Source of the DNA: Stenotrophomonas maltophilia | Lineage (GTDB): Bacteria; Pseudomonadota; Gammaproteobacteria; Xanthomonadales; Xanthomonadaceae | DNA length: 64,000 nt | Reading direction: 5' to 3' | Assembly: GCF_900186865.1 (NCBI RefSeq) | Contig: NZ_LT906480.1 | Span: 2,994,001-3,058,000 of the forward strand | Shown here: positions 35,945 to 44,880 of the stretch, in pieces | How positions within the stretch are numbered: position 1 is the first letter of the stretch | Layout: each line of letters opens with the position of its first letter | Position numbers and translations under genes: made by a program | Notes under the pieces: generated by a model | Database searches by the model: none | What the model saw: the letters and a program-made list of their open reading frames with translations, nothing else | Told to the model about the DNA's origin: nothing

Positions 35945-37603
35945 TCAGGGAATCATCCATGTCAGCCAGTAGGCCTGGGCCAGGGTGATCAGGCCGACCA
36001 TGGTGGTGAAGACCAGGCTGTGCTTGACCGTGAAACGGAACAGGTCCGATTCCTTGCCTGCCAGGCCAACCGCCGCGCAGGCAATGGCGATCGACTGCGG
36101 CGAGATCATCTTGCCGGTGACGCCGCCGGTGGTGTTGGCCGCCACCAGCAGCACGTCGGACACGCCGATCTGCTGTGCGGTGGTCGCCTGCAGCGCCGAG
36201 AACAGCGCGTTGGACGAGGTGTCCGAGCCGGTCAGGAACACGCCCAGCCAGCCCAGGAACGGCGAGAAGAACGGAAAGGCGTCGCCGGTGTGCGCCAGTG
36301 CCAGCGCCAGCGTTGCCGACAGGCCCGAATAGTTGGCGATGAACGCGAAGGCCAGCACCATGCCGATCGAATAGATCGGCATGCGCAGCTCACGCACGGT
36401 TTCGCCGAAGGTCTGCAGCGCCGACCGGGCCGGCATGCGCAGCGCGATGATCGCGATCACCGCCGCGAGGATGATCGAGGTGCCGGTGGCCGAGAACCAG
36501 TCGAATTTGTAGACCGCCTCATAGCTGAGCGGCGCGTCCACGATCGGTGGCATCTTCTGCACCCTCTGGTCGAGGCCCGGCACCGGGAGCTTCAGCACCC
36601 AGCCTTCCAGCGGGCCGCCTGCCGCGAACAGCGACTTGAACGGCTTGATGCTCCACAGCGTGACCATCGCGGTGAGGATCAGGAACGGCGACCACGCCTT
36701 GGCGATCTGGCCGACGCTGTAGCGCGGCGCCTCCAGTGCCTGTGCGGTCGCCTCGGCGCTGGTTTCGGTATCGAAGCGGAAGATCCGTACCGGCTTCCAG
36801 CAGCGCAGGAACAGGGTCAGGCAGACCAGCGACGCCAGCGAGGCGGTGATGTCCGGCAGTTCCGGACCGATGAAGTTGGAGGTCAGGTACTGCGCGATGG
36901 CGAAGGAGCCACCGGCCACCAGCACCGCCGGCCAGGTTTCCTTGATGCCACGCCAGCCATCCATGATCGCCATGATCCAGAACAGCACGATGACGGTCAG
37001 GAACGGCAGCTGGCGGCCGGCCATCTGGCCGATCTCGAAGGCATCCAGGCCGGTGACCTGCCCGGCCACGATGATCGGAATGCCCATTGCACCGAACGCC
37101 ACCGGCGCGGTGTTGACGATCAGGCACAGGCCGGCGGCATACAGCGGCTTGAAGCCCAACCCGACCAGCAATGCCGCGGTGATCGCCACTGGCGCACCGA
37201 AACCGGCCGCGCCTTCCAGGAAGGCACCGAAGGCGAAGCCGACCATCAGCATCTGCAGGCGCTGGTCTTCGGTCACCGACAGGATCGAAGCGCGGATGAT
37301 GTCGAACTGACCGGTCTTGACCGAGACCTTGTAGAGGAACACCGCGCCGATGATGATCCAGGCAATCGGCCACAGGCCGTAGACGAAGCCGAAGCCGGCC
37401 GCACCCAGCGCCTGGCTCAGCGGCATGCGGTAGAACAGCAGGGCCACGCCAAGCGCGATGGCCACGGTGATCGTGCCGGCCAGCCAGCCCTTCATGCGCA
37501 GCACGGCCAGGGCAACGAAGAAGAACGCGATCGGCAGCAGCGCGATCAGGCTCGACAACCACAGGTTGCCGGCGGGGTCGTACAGGTGTTGCCAGGGCTG
37601 CAT
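35945..37603 (-). CDS. lldP: L-lactate permease
   Basis: 552 residues with about fourteen hydrophobic helices, the usual size. Imports lactate with protons. Recognised by [64 protein letters not shown] and the final [24 protein letters not shown]. First gene of the lactate operon. Confidence 0.95.
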   Translation of the reverse strand: MQPWQHLYDPAGNLWLSSLIALLPIAFFFVALAVLRMKGWLAGTITVAIALGVALLFYRMPLSQALGAAGFGFVYGLWPIAWIIIGAVFLYKVSVKTGQFDIIRASILSVTEDQRLQMLMVGFAFGAFLEGAAGFGAPVAITAALLVGLGFKPLYAAGLCLIVNTAPVAFGAMGIPIIVAGQVTGLDAFEIGQMAGRQLPFLTVIVLFWIMAIMDGWRGIKETWPAVLVAGGSFAIAQYLTSNFIGPELPDITASLASLVCLTLFLRCWKPVRIFRFDTETSAEATAQALEAPRYSVGQIAKAWSPFLILTAMVTLWSIKPFKSLFAAGGPLEGWVLKLPVPGLDQRVQKMPPIVDAPLSYEAVYKFDWFSATGTSIILAAVIAIIALRMPARSALQTFGETVRELRMPIYSIGMVLAFAFIANYSGLSATLALALAHTGDAFPFFSPFLGWLGVFLTGSDTSSNALFSALQATTAQQIGVSDVLLVAANTTGGVTGKMISPQSIAIACAAVGLAGKESDLFRFTVKHSLVFTTMVGLITLAQAYWLTWMIP

Positions 37604-37665
37604 GAAGACTCTCGACTGGATGCGGAAGGTGCCCCACCGCAGGCGGTGGATCGCCGTGGCTGTCG

Positions 37666-37686
37666 ATTATTGGTCGTACCAATAAT
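37666..37686. promoter_or_regulatory. LldR-type operator, promoter-proximal
   Basis: Arms ATTATTGGT and ACCAATAAT around CGT form a perfect 9-bp dyad. The inner ATTGGT-N3-ACCAAT fits the FadR-family consensus used by LldR/PdhR (TGGT-N3-ACCA). Its centre is 73 bp before the lldP start. Confidence 0.85.
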
Positions 37687-37765
37687 GGTTTCGATCAGAC
37701 CACTTGCAGCGGATTTAACCGCCACTCCGGCGAGGAACCTATTAGACCATAGGGCTAGATGCCAT

Positions 37766-37780
37766 ATTGGTCCGACCATT
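37766..37780. promoter_or_regulatory. LldR-type operator, distal
   Basis: ATTGGT-CCG-ACCATT, one mismatch from perfect symmetry, 97 bp (centre to centre) upstream of the first operator. Two operators at a distance allow looping, as described for E. coli lldPRD. Confidence 0.75.
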
Positions 37781-37791
37781 CAGTCCGCATG

Positions 37792-37814
37792 GTAGTGCCG
37801 GCCGCTGGCCGGCA
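37792..37814 (+). repeat. SMAG element (TGCCGGCC arms)
   Basis: GTAG then TGCCGGCC around GCT, followed by GGCCGGCA; lies between the lactate operators and the MgtC gene end. Confidence 0.85.
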
Positions 37815-37826
37815 ATTCGAGATTCC

Positions 37827-38279
37827 CTACGAGATCCTTTTCTCCAACCGCCGCATCACCGCCAGCACCAGCACGCACAGCACGCTCACCCCGATGGCGA
37901 TCACGTACTTGCTGATCCCCACCGCAATCCCGATGGCCGCCGCCATGATCAACGAGCTGGCCGTGGTCAGGCCGCTGACCTGGTCCTCGCGTGACCCACG
38001 CAGGATGGTGCCAGCGGCAACGAAGCCGACACAGGCCACCACCGCTTCGATCAGGCGTACCGGATCAACCTGCAGCAGGTCGCGGTAGCGCTCCTGCTGG
38101 AAATGCTCGGCCACCGAGTCGCCAAGGCCGACGATCAACGCGGCGGCCCCTGCGATCAGCATGTGCGTACGCAGGCCAGCGGCGTGCTTGCCCATCTCGC
38201 GCTCGACGCCGAGCACGCCGCCGAACAGCATCGCTGCGGCAACGCGCAGCAGGATCGAGACATCCTGGGTAAGTTCCAT
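37827..38279 (-). CDS. MgtC/SapB family membrane protein
   Basis: 150 residues. LRVAAAMLFGGVLGVEREMGKHAAGLRTHMLIAGAAALIVGLG is the typical MgtC N-terminal motif (GxERE...AGLRTH), followed by DPVRLIEAVVACVGFVAAGTILR and two more helices. Short form without the C-terminal ACT-like domain of MgtC proper. Such proteins act in magnesium limitation or ATPase control; no magnesium transporter lies nearby and no leader peptide or riboswitch was seen. Confidence 0.88.
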   Translation of the reverse strand: MELTQDVSILLRVAAAMLFGGVLGVEREMGKHAAGLRTHMLIAGAAALIVGLGDSVAEHFQQERYRDLLQVDPVRLIEAVVACVGFVAAGTILRGSREDQVSGLTTASSLIMAAAIGIAVGISKYVIAIGVSVLCVLVLAVMRRLEKRIS

Positions 38280-38370
38280 GGGAAAGCTCCGGAATTTTCC
38301 CGGAGCGTCGCGCGGCGATCGTGGGACGGCGGTGAAGGCGATGGCACGCCTTCTTCACCGCACGCATTCC

Positions 38371-38392
38371 TCCACGCATGGCGTGGATCTAC
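38371..38392 (-). repeat. SMAG element (ATCCACGC type)
   Basis: TCCACGC-ATG-GCGTGGA ending in CTAC, that is a GTAG-headed element on the minus strand, 13 bp after the SDR stop. Confidence 0.75.
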
Positions 38393-38405
38393 TGACCGCA
38401 TTCGC

Positions 38406-39164
38406 TCACTGCGCCAGGTAGCCACCATCGATGGCGTAGTACGCGCCGGTCGCGAACGAGGCATCGTCGCTGGCCAGCCAGGCCACCAGCGCCGCCACTT
38501 CCTCGGCCGTACCCAGCCGCTTCAAGGCGTGACGGCCTTCCAGCGTGGCGCGCACCTTCGGGTCCATCTTCTCCAGCAGGGGTGTGCTGATGAAGCCCGG
38601 GCCGACCGCGTTGACACGAATGCCGTCGGCGGCATGTTCCCACGCGGCTGTCTGGGTCAGCCCGACCACGCCGTGCTTGGCCGCCGCATAAGCTGTGGAA
38701 CCGGCATACCCCACCTGGCCCAGGATCGAAGCCATGTTGATGATGCTGCCGCCGCTGCCGGCCGCACGCATGGCCTGGATCTGCGCGCGCTGGCACAGGA
38801 AGACACTGGTCAGGTTGACGTCGATGACCCGCTGCCAGCCATCGATCGGATAGTCACCGCTGCTGGCGGCCGGCCCGCCAATACCGGCGTTGTTGACCGC
38901 CACATGCAGGCCGTCGAGTTCCTTGATCGTGCGCTGCACCGCCGCCTCCACCGCTGCGTCGTCGGTGACGTCCAGCGCGATGCCAATCGCCTGTGCACCG
39001 GCGTTGCGCAACTGCGCCACGGTGGCATCCACCGCATCCTGCTTCAGGTCCCAGACCGAATTCCGCGCGCCGGACGCCGCCAGGGTCTGCGCCACGGCCA
39101 GACCAATGCCGGACACGCCGCCGGTCACGATCGCGGTCTTGCCGGTGAGTTGGTAATCAATCAT
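38406..39164 (-). CDS. short-chain dehydrogenase/reductase
   Basis: 252 residues, a classical SDR. NAD(P) site TGGVSGIG, structural NNAG, catalytic Ser in NMASILG and YAAAK with Tyr and Lys; GPGFISTP and the ending TGAYYAIDGGYLAQ follow. Asp38 in VWDLKQD after the second strand favours NAD over NADP. Substrate unknown. Divergent from the AraC regulator at 39612, which may control it. Confidence 0.9.
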   Translation of the reverse strand: MIDYQLTGKTAIVTGGVSGIGLAVAQTLAASGARNSVWDLKQDAVDATVAQLRNAGAQAIGIALDVTDDAAVEAAVQRTIKELDGLHVAVNNAGIGGPAASSGDYPIDGWQRVIDVNLTSVFLCQRAQIQAMRAAGSGGSIINMASILGQVGYAGSTAYAAAKHGVVGLTQTAAWEHAADGIRVNAVGPGFISTPLLEKMDPKVRATLEGRHALKRLGTAEEVAALVAWLASDDASFATGAYYAIDGGYLAQ

Positions 39165-39611
39165 CTGCGTTCTCCATCAGTGGGGGTATCGAAGTGGCCT
39201 GCAGCAGCCAACCACCCCACCCTACGCGCATTCCTGTGATGGCCTGGCTGACACCGCGTCTACGGGTGATCGTTCCAGCCATGAAACCTCAACTCAAGTT
39301 GATGTATGGAATTACGTACGGATATGCATGCAAAACGCCGGCGTATGCTCGGCGGCATTTTCACTTTGGCCGTAATCGTCAATCGTTTTGACCCTATCGG
39401 AATCAAAAGCGCGCGAATCGAGGCGACAATGGGAAACGTTTCCAGTTTCTTCGACACACTTCATTCAACCTGGCGTTTCCCCAGCCATCCAGAGTGCCCA
39501 CGCCACTGCTTCCCAGCATGCCTGCGCGGGTAACGACCGGATCCGCATCTGCGTTGCAGAGCGCGTGGGCGAGGTCATGCCAGCGTCCACCTCCAAAGTA
39601 CGTGCCGAGCG
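39165..39611. promoter_or_regulatory. intergenic region between SDR and AraC genes
   Basis: No convincing gene in 447 bp; it is visibly poorer in GC than the flanks. Features: dyad TCAACT-CA-AGTTGA (39289-39302) and the perfect palindrome GGAAACGTTTCC inside GGGAAACGTTTCCA (39431-39444), which fits a LacI/GalR-type operator at nine of ten fixed positions. Promoters of both divergent genes must lie here. Confidence 0.55.
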
Positions 39612-40565
39612 ATGTCCCGATACTTCACTTTTGCCGATTACCGCCGCTTCGGCCACCGTCATGGCTTCGATTACCGCGCTGACCCGGAACACCTGCGCGA
39701 CGACCAGTGGGCCGGCCATGGCGAGGTCAACGAGCAGTTCCTGCGCGGCGGCATGAGCCTGATCGCCTCCGACGTCCATAATCGCTTTCCTTATGTAGCG
39801 ACCGCCCAGCAGAGTCCCGGCCTGGCCATCCGCGTGATGCTGCAGGGCCAGGTCGATGTGCGCATTCCGCGACGCGGTGGTTTCACCCTGCGCGCCGGCA
39901 CGGCGATGACCGCGCACCACCGCGAGCAGGTCGAGATGACCGGTGCGCATCCCGGCGAAACGCGCATGCGCGGCGTCAGCGTCATGGTGCCCGGCCAGAT
40001 CGATCCGGATCTGTTCCATCTGCCGCAGCTGGAGACCGCGCTCAACAGCCACCTGGAATGCCGCCACTGGGCCATTCCGCATACCCTGCTGCCGGTACTC
40101 GGCCAGTTGTTCGACAGCCCATGGGAAGATGGCATCGACGCCTTGTGGCGCGAGGGCGTTGCTCTGCAGCTGCTGGCCGTTGGCCTGAAGGCCGAGGATC
40201 TGCAGACCGACCCTGTACGAACGCTGCGGGCCGGCCAGCGCGAGCGCCTGGAGCGCGTGCGTGCCTACCTGCATGACGACCCCAGTCACGCCCACAGCCT
40301 GGTCGAGCTGGCCCAGCTGGCCTGCATGAGCCCAAGCTCGCTGCGCCGTCATTTCGCCCAGCAGTACGGCTGCTCGGTGTTCGACTACCTGCACGAGCAG
40401 CGCATGCGCCACGCCGAACAGGGCCTGCGCGAGGACGGCTGGACGGTCGAGCAGGCCGCCGCCGCCAGCGGCTACCGCCACCCCAGCAACTTCGCCGCGG
40501 CATTCCGCAAGCGTTTCGGCCTGGTCCCCAGCCGCTGGCGCACGGGCCCTTCGAAGGTGGGGTGA
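39612..40565 (+). CDS. AraC-family transcriptional regulator
   Basis: 317 residues. C-terminal AraC domain: HSLVELAQLACMSPSSLRRHFAQQYGCSVFDYLHEQRMRHAEQGLREDGWTVEQAAAASGYRHPSNFAAAFRKRFGLVPSRW. The N-terminal part (about 1-200) resembles the sensor region of PchR-like regulators (MSLIASDVHNRFPYVATAQQSPGLAIRVMLQG). Start ATG 39612. Control of the divergent SDR gene is likely from position; the effector is unknown. Confidence 0.9.
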   Translation: MSRYFTFADYRRFGHRHGFDYRADPEHLRDDQWAGHGEVNEQFLRGGMSLIASDVHNRFPYVATAQQSPGLAIRVMLQGQVDVRIPRRGGFTLRAGTAMTAHHREQVEMTGAHPGETRMRGVSVMVPGQIDPDLFHLPQLETALNSHLECRHWAIPHTLLPVLGQLFDSPWEDGIDALWREGVALQLLAVGLKAEDLQTDPVRTLRAGQRERLERVRAYLHDDPSHAHSLVELAQLACMSPSSLRRHFAQQYGCSVFDYLHEQRMRHAEQGLREDGWTVEQAAAASGYRHPSNFAAAFRKRFGLVPSRWRTGPSKVG

Positions 40566-40574
40566 AGTGCCTTG

Positions 40575-40893
40575 GTAAGTGTCGACCTTGGTCGACACGC
40601 TCCCGCGCCATCGCGGATGCCGGCCAGCGGCCGGCACTACCACACCCGCCTGAATCGACCTGCGATGGCTCCGCTCTGGTGGGTCTCGACCTTGGTCGAT
40701 CAGCATGCCATTGCCCAGCCTTGGTAGGTGTCGACCTTGGTCGACACGCTCCTGCGCCATTGCGGATGCCGGCCAGCGGCCGGCACTACCCCAGCCGCCT
40801 GAATCGACGTGCCATGGCCCAGCTCTGGTAGGTGCCGACCTTGGTCGACACGCTCCTGCGCCATTGCAGTTGCCGGCCAGCGGCCGGCACCAC
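40575..40893 (+). repeat. tandem composite SMAG repeats, three copies
   Basis: The gap 40566-40934 is almost fully repeats. Three composite units (40575-40640, 40724-40789, 40828-40893) each join a GTAG-type stem GTGTCGACC/GGTCGACAC to a TGCCGGCC stem in opposite orientation ending in CTAC; spacer text (GAATCGAC...CCATGGC) is also repeated. The head reads GTAA in copy 1. A solitary half unit, TCTCGACCTTGGTCGA, lies at about 40684-40699. Copies 2 and 3 are 104 bp apart. Confidence 0.85.
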
Positions 40894-40934
40894 CGCAGCC
40901 GCCGGGCATCGCACACCGGCGGATCTCACCAACC

Positions 40935-42845
40935 TCAGTACACCGGCAGATCGATGTAGCTGGCCTGCGCCTCACTGTGCCAGACCCGCTGCGTGGCCTT
41001 CTGGTAATCGCCTGGCTTGGCCAGGTAGATGTTCGGCACGTAGGTCTGCGGGTTGCGGTCGTACAGCGGGAACAGGCTGGACTGCACCTGCACCATCACC
41101 CGGTGGCCCTTCTGGAACGTGTGGTTGGCGTTGGGCAGGTCGAAACGGTACGGCAGCACTTGGTTCGCCGCCAGCGGCTTCGGATCGCTGAAGCTCTCGC
41201 GGTAGCGGCCACGGAAGATCGCCAGCGACACCGGCAGCTCGTAGCCACCCATCTCCGGCGTCGACGCTTCCTGGTCCGGATACACGTCGATCAGCTTCAC
41301 CACCCAGTCACTGTCGGTGCCACTGGTCGAGGCCTGCAGGTGCACTACCGGCGCGCCGCCGATGCGCAGCGGCGCGGTCAGCGGTTCGGTGATGAAGGTC
41401 AGCACGTCCGGGCGACCATCGACAAAGCGCTGGTCCTTGACCAGCCAGGTGGTCCACATGTCGCGGTCACCGAAGCGGACCGGACGCGGCACGAACGGCA
41501 CCGGCTTGGCCGGGTCGGACACGTACTCCTCGAAGTCGCCCTCGCCCGCCGCCGGCGCCTGGAATGCCAGCTTGCCGCCGGCCCGCAGGTACAACGGCTT
41601 GCTGCTGGCAGCACAGCCCTTGTCGCAGCTGCGCGGCCAACCCTTCAGGCGATCCCAGTGGTTTTCGCCAGTGTTGTAGACCAGCACCGGCGGCGTGTCC
41701 GCCTTCGGCGCACCGTCCACCAAATACTGGTCGAAGAACGGCTTGAGTACATCACGGCGGAACTGCAGCGCGGTATCGCCATCGAACTTCAGCGCGCCCA
41801 GTTCGCTGCCGCTGTAGTTCACCTGGCTGTGCCGCCACGGCCCCATCACCAGGTAATTGCGGTTGTTGCCGCTGTCGCGCCCTTCCATTGCCTGGTAGGC
41901 GTGGTTGGCGCCCCACATGTCCTCCTGGTCCCACAGGCCCTGCAGCCACATGGTCGGCACCTTCAACGGTGTTTTCGCCATCACCGCGTCCAGCGCCTGA
42001 CCCTGCCAGAAGCCGTCATAGGCCGGGTGCTCGACCAGCTTCTTCCACCAGGTCAGCTGGTCCACGCCGGTGAAGCGCGCGTAATCGCCAGCCGAACCGA
42101 TCCGCAGGAAAGTGCTGTAGTCGTCATAGCCGAGGCTGGGCAGCGGCGTACCCTTGCCGCGCTTCTCGGTCTGCATCGCGAAATAGTTGAAGTTGACCTG
42201 GCGGAACGCACCGTAGTTGAGCCAGTCGTCGCCCATCCAGCCATCGACCATCGGGCTCTGCGGTGCGGCCACCTTCAGCGCCGGATGCGGGTCGGTCAGC
42301 GCCATCACCACGGTGAAGCCCTCGTACGACGAGCCGAGCATGCCGACCTTGCCATTGCTCTCCGGCACGTTCTTCACCAGCCAGTCGATGGTGTCCCAGG
42401 CGTCGGTGGAGTGGTCGACTTTGGCGTTGTTCAACGGCCCGCGCAACGGCCGGGTCATCACGTAATCGCCTTCAGAGCCGTACTTGCCACGGATGTCCTG
42501 GAACACGCGGATGTAACCGCCGTCGACGAACACCTCGTCGCCCTGCGGCAGCAGGTCGCGCATGCGCGGCGAATCACTGCGGCTGGCGCGGCCAGCGGCA
42601 TCGTAGGGCGTGCGGGTCAGCAGGATCGGGGCATTGCGGGCGCCCTTGGGCACCACGATCACCGTATACAGCCTGGTGCCATCACGCATCGGCACCATCA
42701 CCACGCGCTTGTCGTAGTCACGACCGACATCGGGGGCAACGAAGGGCTTGCCGCTGATGTCCGGGGTCATCGGCGGGGTATCGGCGGCCAGCACGGTGCT
42801 GGACAGGCAAAGGGCAATGGCTACAGCGACGGCACGCACACGCAT
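40935..42845 (-). CDS. exported CocE/NonD family hydrolase
   Basis: 636 residues from ATG 42845, which has GGGAGGGG before it; MRVRAVAVAIALCLSSTVLA is a signal peptide. Alpha/beta hydrolase of the CocE/X-Pro dipeptidyl-peptidase type: VPMRDGTRLYTVIVVPKG, RTPYDAAGR, nucleophile Ser in GMLGSSYEGFTVV, and the C-terminal jelly-roll domain (FITEPLTAPLRIGGAPVVHLQASTSGTDSDWVVKLIDVYPD). Acts in the periplasm or outside on an ester or peptide substrate; glutaryl-7-ACA acylase-like names are common for this group but specificity cannot be read. Confidence 0.9.
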   Translation of the reverse strand: MRVRAVAVAIALCLSSTVLAADTPPMTPDISGKPFVAPDVGRDYDKRVVMVPMRDGTRLYTVIVVPKGARNAPILLTRTPYDAAGRASRSDSPRMRDLLPQGDEVFVDGGYIRVFQDIRGKYGSEGDYVMTRPLRGPLNNAKVDHSTDAWDTIDWLVKNVPESNGKVGMLGSSYEGFTVVMALTDPHPALKVAAPQSPMVDGWMGDDWLNYGAFRQVNFNYFAMQTEKRGKGTPLPSLGYDDYSTFLRIGSAGDYARFTGVDQLTWWKKLVEHPAYDGFWQGQALDAVMAKTPLKVPTMWLQGLWDQEDMWGANHAYQAMEGRDSGNNRNYLVMGPWRHSQVNYSGSELGALKFDGDTALQFRRDVLKPFFDQYLVDGAPKADTPPVLVYNTGENHWDRLKGWPRSCDKGCAASSKPLYLRAGGKLAFQAPAAGEGDFEEYVSDPAKPVPFVPRPVRFGDRDMWTTWLVKDQRFVDGRPDVLTFITEPLTAPLRIGGAPVVHLQASTSGTDSDWVVKLIDVYPDQEASTPEMGGYELPVSLAIFRGRYRESFSDPKPLAANQVLPYRFDLPNANHTFQKGHRVMVQVQSSLFPLYDRNPQTYVPNIYLAKPGDYQKATQRVWHSEAQASYIDLPVY

Positions 42846-42987
42846 GGACAACCCCTCCCGGCAGGAAAGCCTCAAGCCTACTCCTGCCTTGAGCCGTGAG
42901 GTGTGGGCGGGCTTTGCATTCTGCGGCGGATGCAGGCAGGACTGATGGCACATGTGCCCGCGGTGCCGCCGCGCTCGCCAACGACCG

Positions 42988-43063
42988 GTAGTGCCGGCCG
43001 CTGGCCGGCAACTTCATGATCCTGGGGCGCGTTACGCGGTTGCCGGCCAGCGGCCGGCACTGC
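42988..43063. repeat. inverted pair of SMAG elements (TGCCGGCC type)
   Basis: GTAG-headed copy at 42988-43010 faces an inverted copy at 43041-43063 whose end reads CTGC instead of CTAC. Lies between the CocE promoter and the end of the SnoaL-like gene. Confidence 0.85.
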
Positions 43064-43066
43064 CGG

Positions 43067-43453
43067 TCAGGCCATCGGCACTTCGTGCAACGCAAGCCAA
43101 CGCCAACGCCCCTGCTCCTGGCGCAGCACCGCCAGCGACTCTCGCCATGTGGGCCGGCCGCCATCGAGCGAATGCCCTTCGCGATAGCGCAGCACCGCCA
43201 GCGGTGACAGCGCATCCACCGCCTGCACGGCTTCGATGGAAATCTGCAGCCCTGGACGCGCGCCATGACCACCCGCGAACAGTGCCTGCACGGCATTCCG
43301 GTCCAGCCTGTGACCCGCGATGCCGACCATGCTGAAGTCCGCGCAGAAATGCGCCATCAGATCGTCCAGCGCATCGGCGCCGACATCGGCACGGAACCAG
43401 GCCTGCAGCTTGTCGTGCAGGTGGTGGATTTCATGTTCTGCGGTCGTAGCCAT
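43067..43453 (-). CDS. SnoaL/DUF4440-like protein
   Basis: 128 residues from ATG 43453, which shares its A with the stop of the upstream MFS gene (TGATG), so translation is coupled; the longer frame lies inside that gene. EHEIHHLHDKLQAWFRADVGADALDDLMAHFCADFSMVGIAGHRLDR and the late WRESLAVLRQEQGRWRWLALHEVPM fit a cone-shaped NTF2-like fold. Function unknown, probably linked to the transporter. Confidence 0.75.
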   Translation of the reverse strand: MATTAEHEIHHLHDKLQAWFRADVGADALDDLMAHFCADFSMVGIAGHRLDRNAVQALFAGGHGARPGLQISIEAVQAVDALSPLAVLRYREGHSLDGGRPTWRESLAVLRQEQGRWRWLALHEVPMA

Positions 43454-44775
43454 CAAGTGTTCTCCGGTTGCGAAAGGGTGATCCTCTGCGGCCGACGCAG
43501 CAACGCCATCGGCAACAGCGTCATTGCGGCGGCCAGACCCAGAGCCACGCTGGTGGCGCGTGCTGGCAGCCACTGCATGGCCAGCGCCAGCAACAGCGCA
43601 ATGGCGGCAGTAGCAAGGCAGAAACTGAGCTGACGGTTGAGGTTCCAAAGGGCACTGGCATCGCCCAGCGCTTCACCCTCCACGCCGTGGAAAGCCAGCG
43701 TCTGCGCGGTGCTGCTGCACAGGCTGCCACCGGCGCCCATCAGCGCGAACAACAGCGCGGCCAAGGCGAAGGCCGGCTGCGGCAACAGCGCCATCAACAG
43801 CAGGCCGCTGGCCTGCAGGATCATTCCCATACGCAGTACCGTGGCCGGGCCGAAGCGCGCCAGCAGGCGCTTGCTGGCCGTGATCGCAATGGCCGAGGCC
43901 AGCGCCCAGGGCAGCATCAACCCGCCGATGCGTGCCGCGCTGTAACCGGCCTGGTGCAGCTGGAGCGTACTGACCAGCTGGCTGCCGATGAACACACCGG
44001 GCACTGCCAGATAGACCAGCATCGCCAGGCGCAGGCCCCGATGGGACAGCAGCGACCAGCGCAGCAGGGGCTGCAGCTGCTGCCGTGCATGCCGCAGGTG
44101 GGCCGCCGCCAACAGCATTGCGATCAACAGCATTACGGCACCGGCGGCCCGATGGCCGGGTTCACCCAGCCAGGTCAGCGCCAGCAGCAACGCGCCCAGC
44201 GCCAGCATCGCGGTAGACAGCGCATAGGCCTGCAGGCGCGGCGCACTGCGCGCGCCATCGGCGGGCATCCACGCCAGCACCAGTCCAATCGCCACCACGG
44301 CCAGCGGCAGGCTGGCCCAGAGCACACCGCGCCAGGACAGCCACTGCACCAGCAGCGCCACCAGCAGGATGCGGCGGGTCAGCGCGCCACGCTGGTCGGA
44401 CGTGCATTGTCGGTACGCTGCCGCCTGTGCCACCGGAATCAGCAGGCCACCGGCCAGCCCCTGCAGCAGGCGCCAGCCCAGCAGCCAGCCGATACCCGGT
44501 GCTGCACCGGCCAGCACAGCGGCAACCGCGAACAACAGCAACGCCACCAGCAGCAGGCGACGCTCACCACAGCGCGCGGCCAACCAGGGCGCCAGCGGAA
44601 TCACCACGCTCAGGCCCAGCATGTAGGCGGTGCCCACCCAGGCCAGGGTACCGACATCAGCGTGCAGTTCCGCTGCCAGTGCCGGATAGGCCACCGTGGC
44701 GATGAACATGTTGACCAGATCCAAGGCGAACACCAGCAGGAAGATCGCCTCATGGCGCAGGCGGGGGGACGGCAT
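43453..44775 (-). CDS. MFS transporter, DHA2-like, apparently lacking the motif C segment
   Basis: 440 residues. NMFIATVAYPALAAELHADVGTLAWVGTAYMLGLSVVIPLAPWLAARCGERRLLL is the start of a DHA2-type drug exporter, and LLQGLAGGLLIPVAQAAAYRQ follows. After ALTRRILLVALLV the chain goes directly into QWLSWRGVLWASLPL; related exporters normally have an extra GP..GG stretch (motif C of TM5) here. The gap is in frame, so it may be a deletion or a natural variant. Coupled to the SnoaL-like gene and divergent from a LysR gene that likely controls both. Confidence 0.82.
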   Translation of the reverse strand: MPSPRLRHEAIFLLVFALDLVNMFIATVAYPALAAELHADVGTLAWVGTAYMLGLSVVIPLAPWLAARCGERRLLLVALLLFAVAAVLAGAAPGIGWLLGWRLLQGLAGGLLIPVAQAAAYRQCTSDQRGALTRRILLVALLVQWLSWRGVLWASLPLAVVAIGLVLAWMPADGARSAPRLQAYALSTAMLALGALLLALTWLGEPGHRAAGAVMLLIAMLLAAAHLRHARQQLQPLLRWSLLSHRGLRLAMLVYLAVPGVFIGSQLVSTLQLHQAGYSAARIGGLMLPWALASAIAITASKRLLARFGPATVLRMGMILQASGLLLMALLPQPAFALAALLFALMGAGGSLCSSTAQTLAFHGVEGEALGDASALWNLNRQLSFCLATAAIALLLALAMQWLPARATSVALGLAAAMTLLPMALLRRPQRITLSQPENT

Positions 44776-44852
44776 CGGCGGCGCTCCAGCAGGGAAGCGG
44801 CCAGCATGCCGTGCGGGCCTTGTTGGAAAAACACGACAGCAACTGCAACACT

Positions 44853-44871
44853 GTCAAATCCACTTTGACAA
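44853..44871. promoter_or_regulatory. LysR-type operator candidate
   Basis: TGTCAAA-N5-TTTGACA, a perfect 7-bp inverted repeat, ends nine bases before the LysR start in the 105-bp gap shared with the divergent MFS gene. Contains the T-N11-A spacing typical of LysR boxes. Confidence 0.65.
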
Positions 44872-44880
44872 TGAATTGCC

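Noticed and set aside
33959..37795. Open frame of 1278 codons opposite the whole lactate operon
   Set aside because: It spans four well-recognised genes on the other strand and has no domain or ribosome binding site; a product of third-position GC bias.
38280..38400. Magnesium-type leader or riboswitch before the MgtC gene
   Set aside because: Only about 120 bp, partly taken by a SMAG repeat and the SDR stop; no leader peptide or known riboswitch core visible.
39306..39533. Small open frame of 75 codons in the SDR/AraC gap
   Set aside because: No ribosome binding site, no recognisable features, and it covers the operator-like palindrome; more likely promoter sequence.
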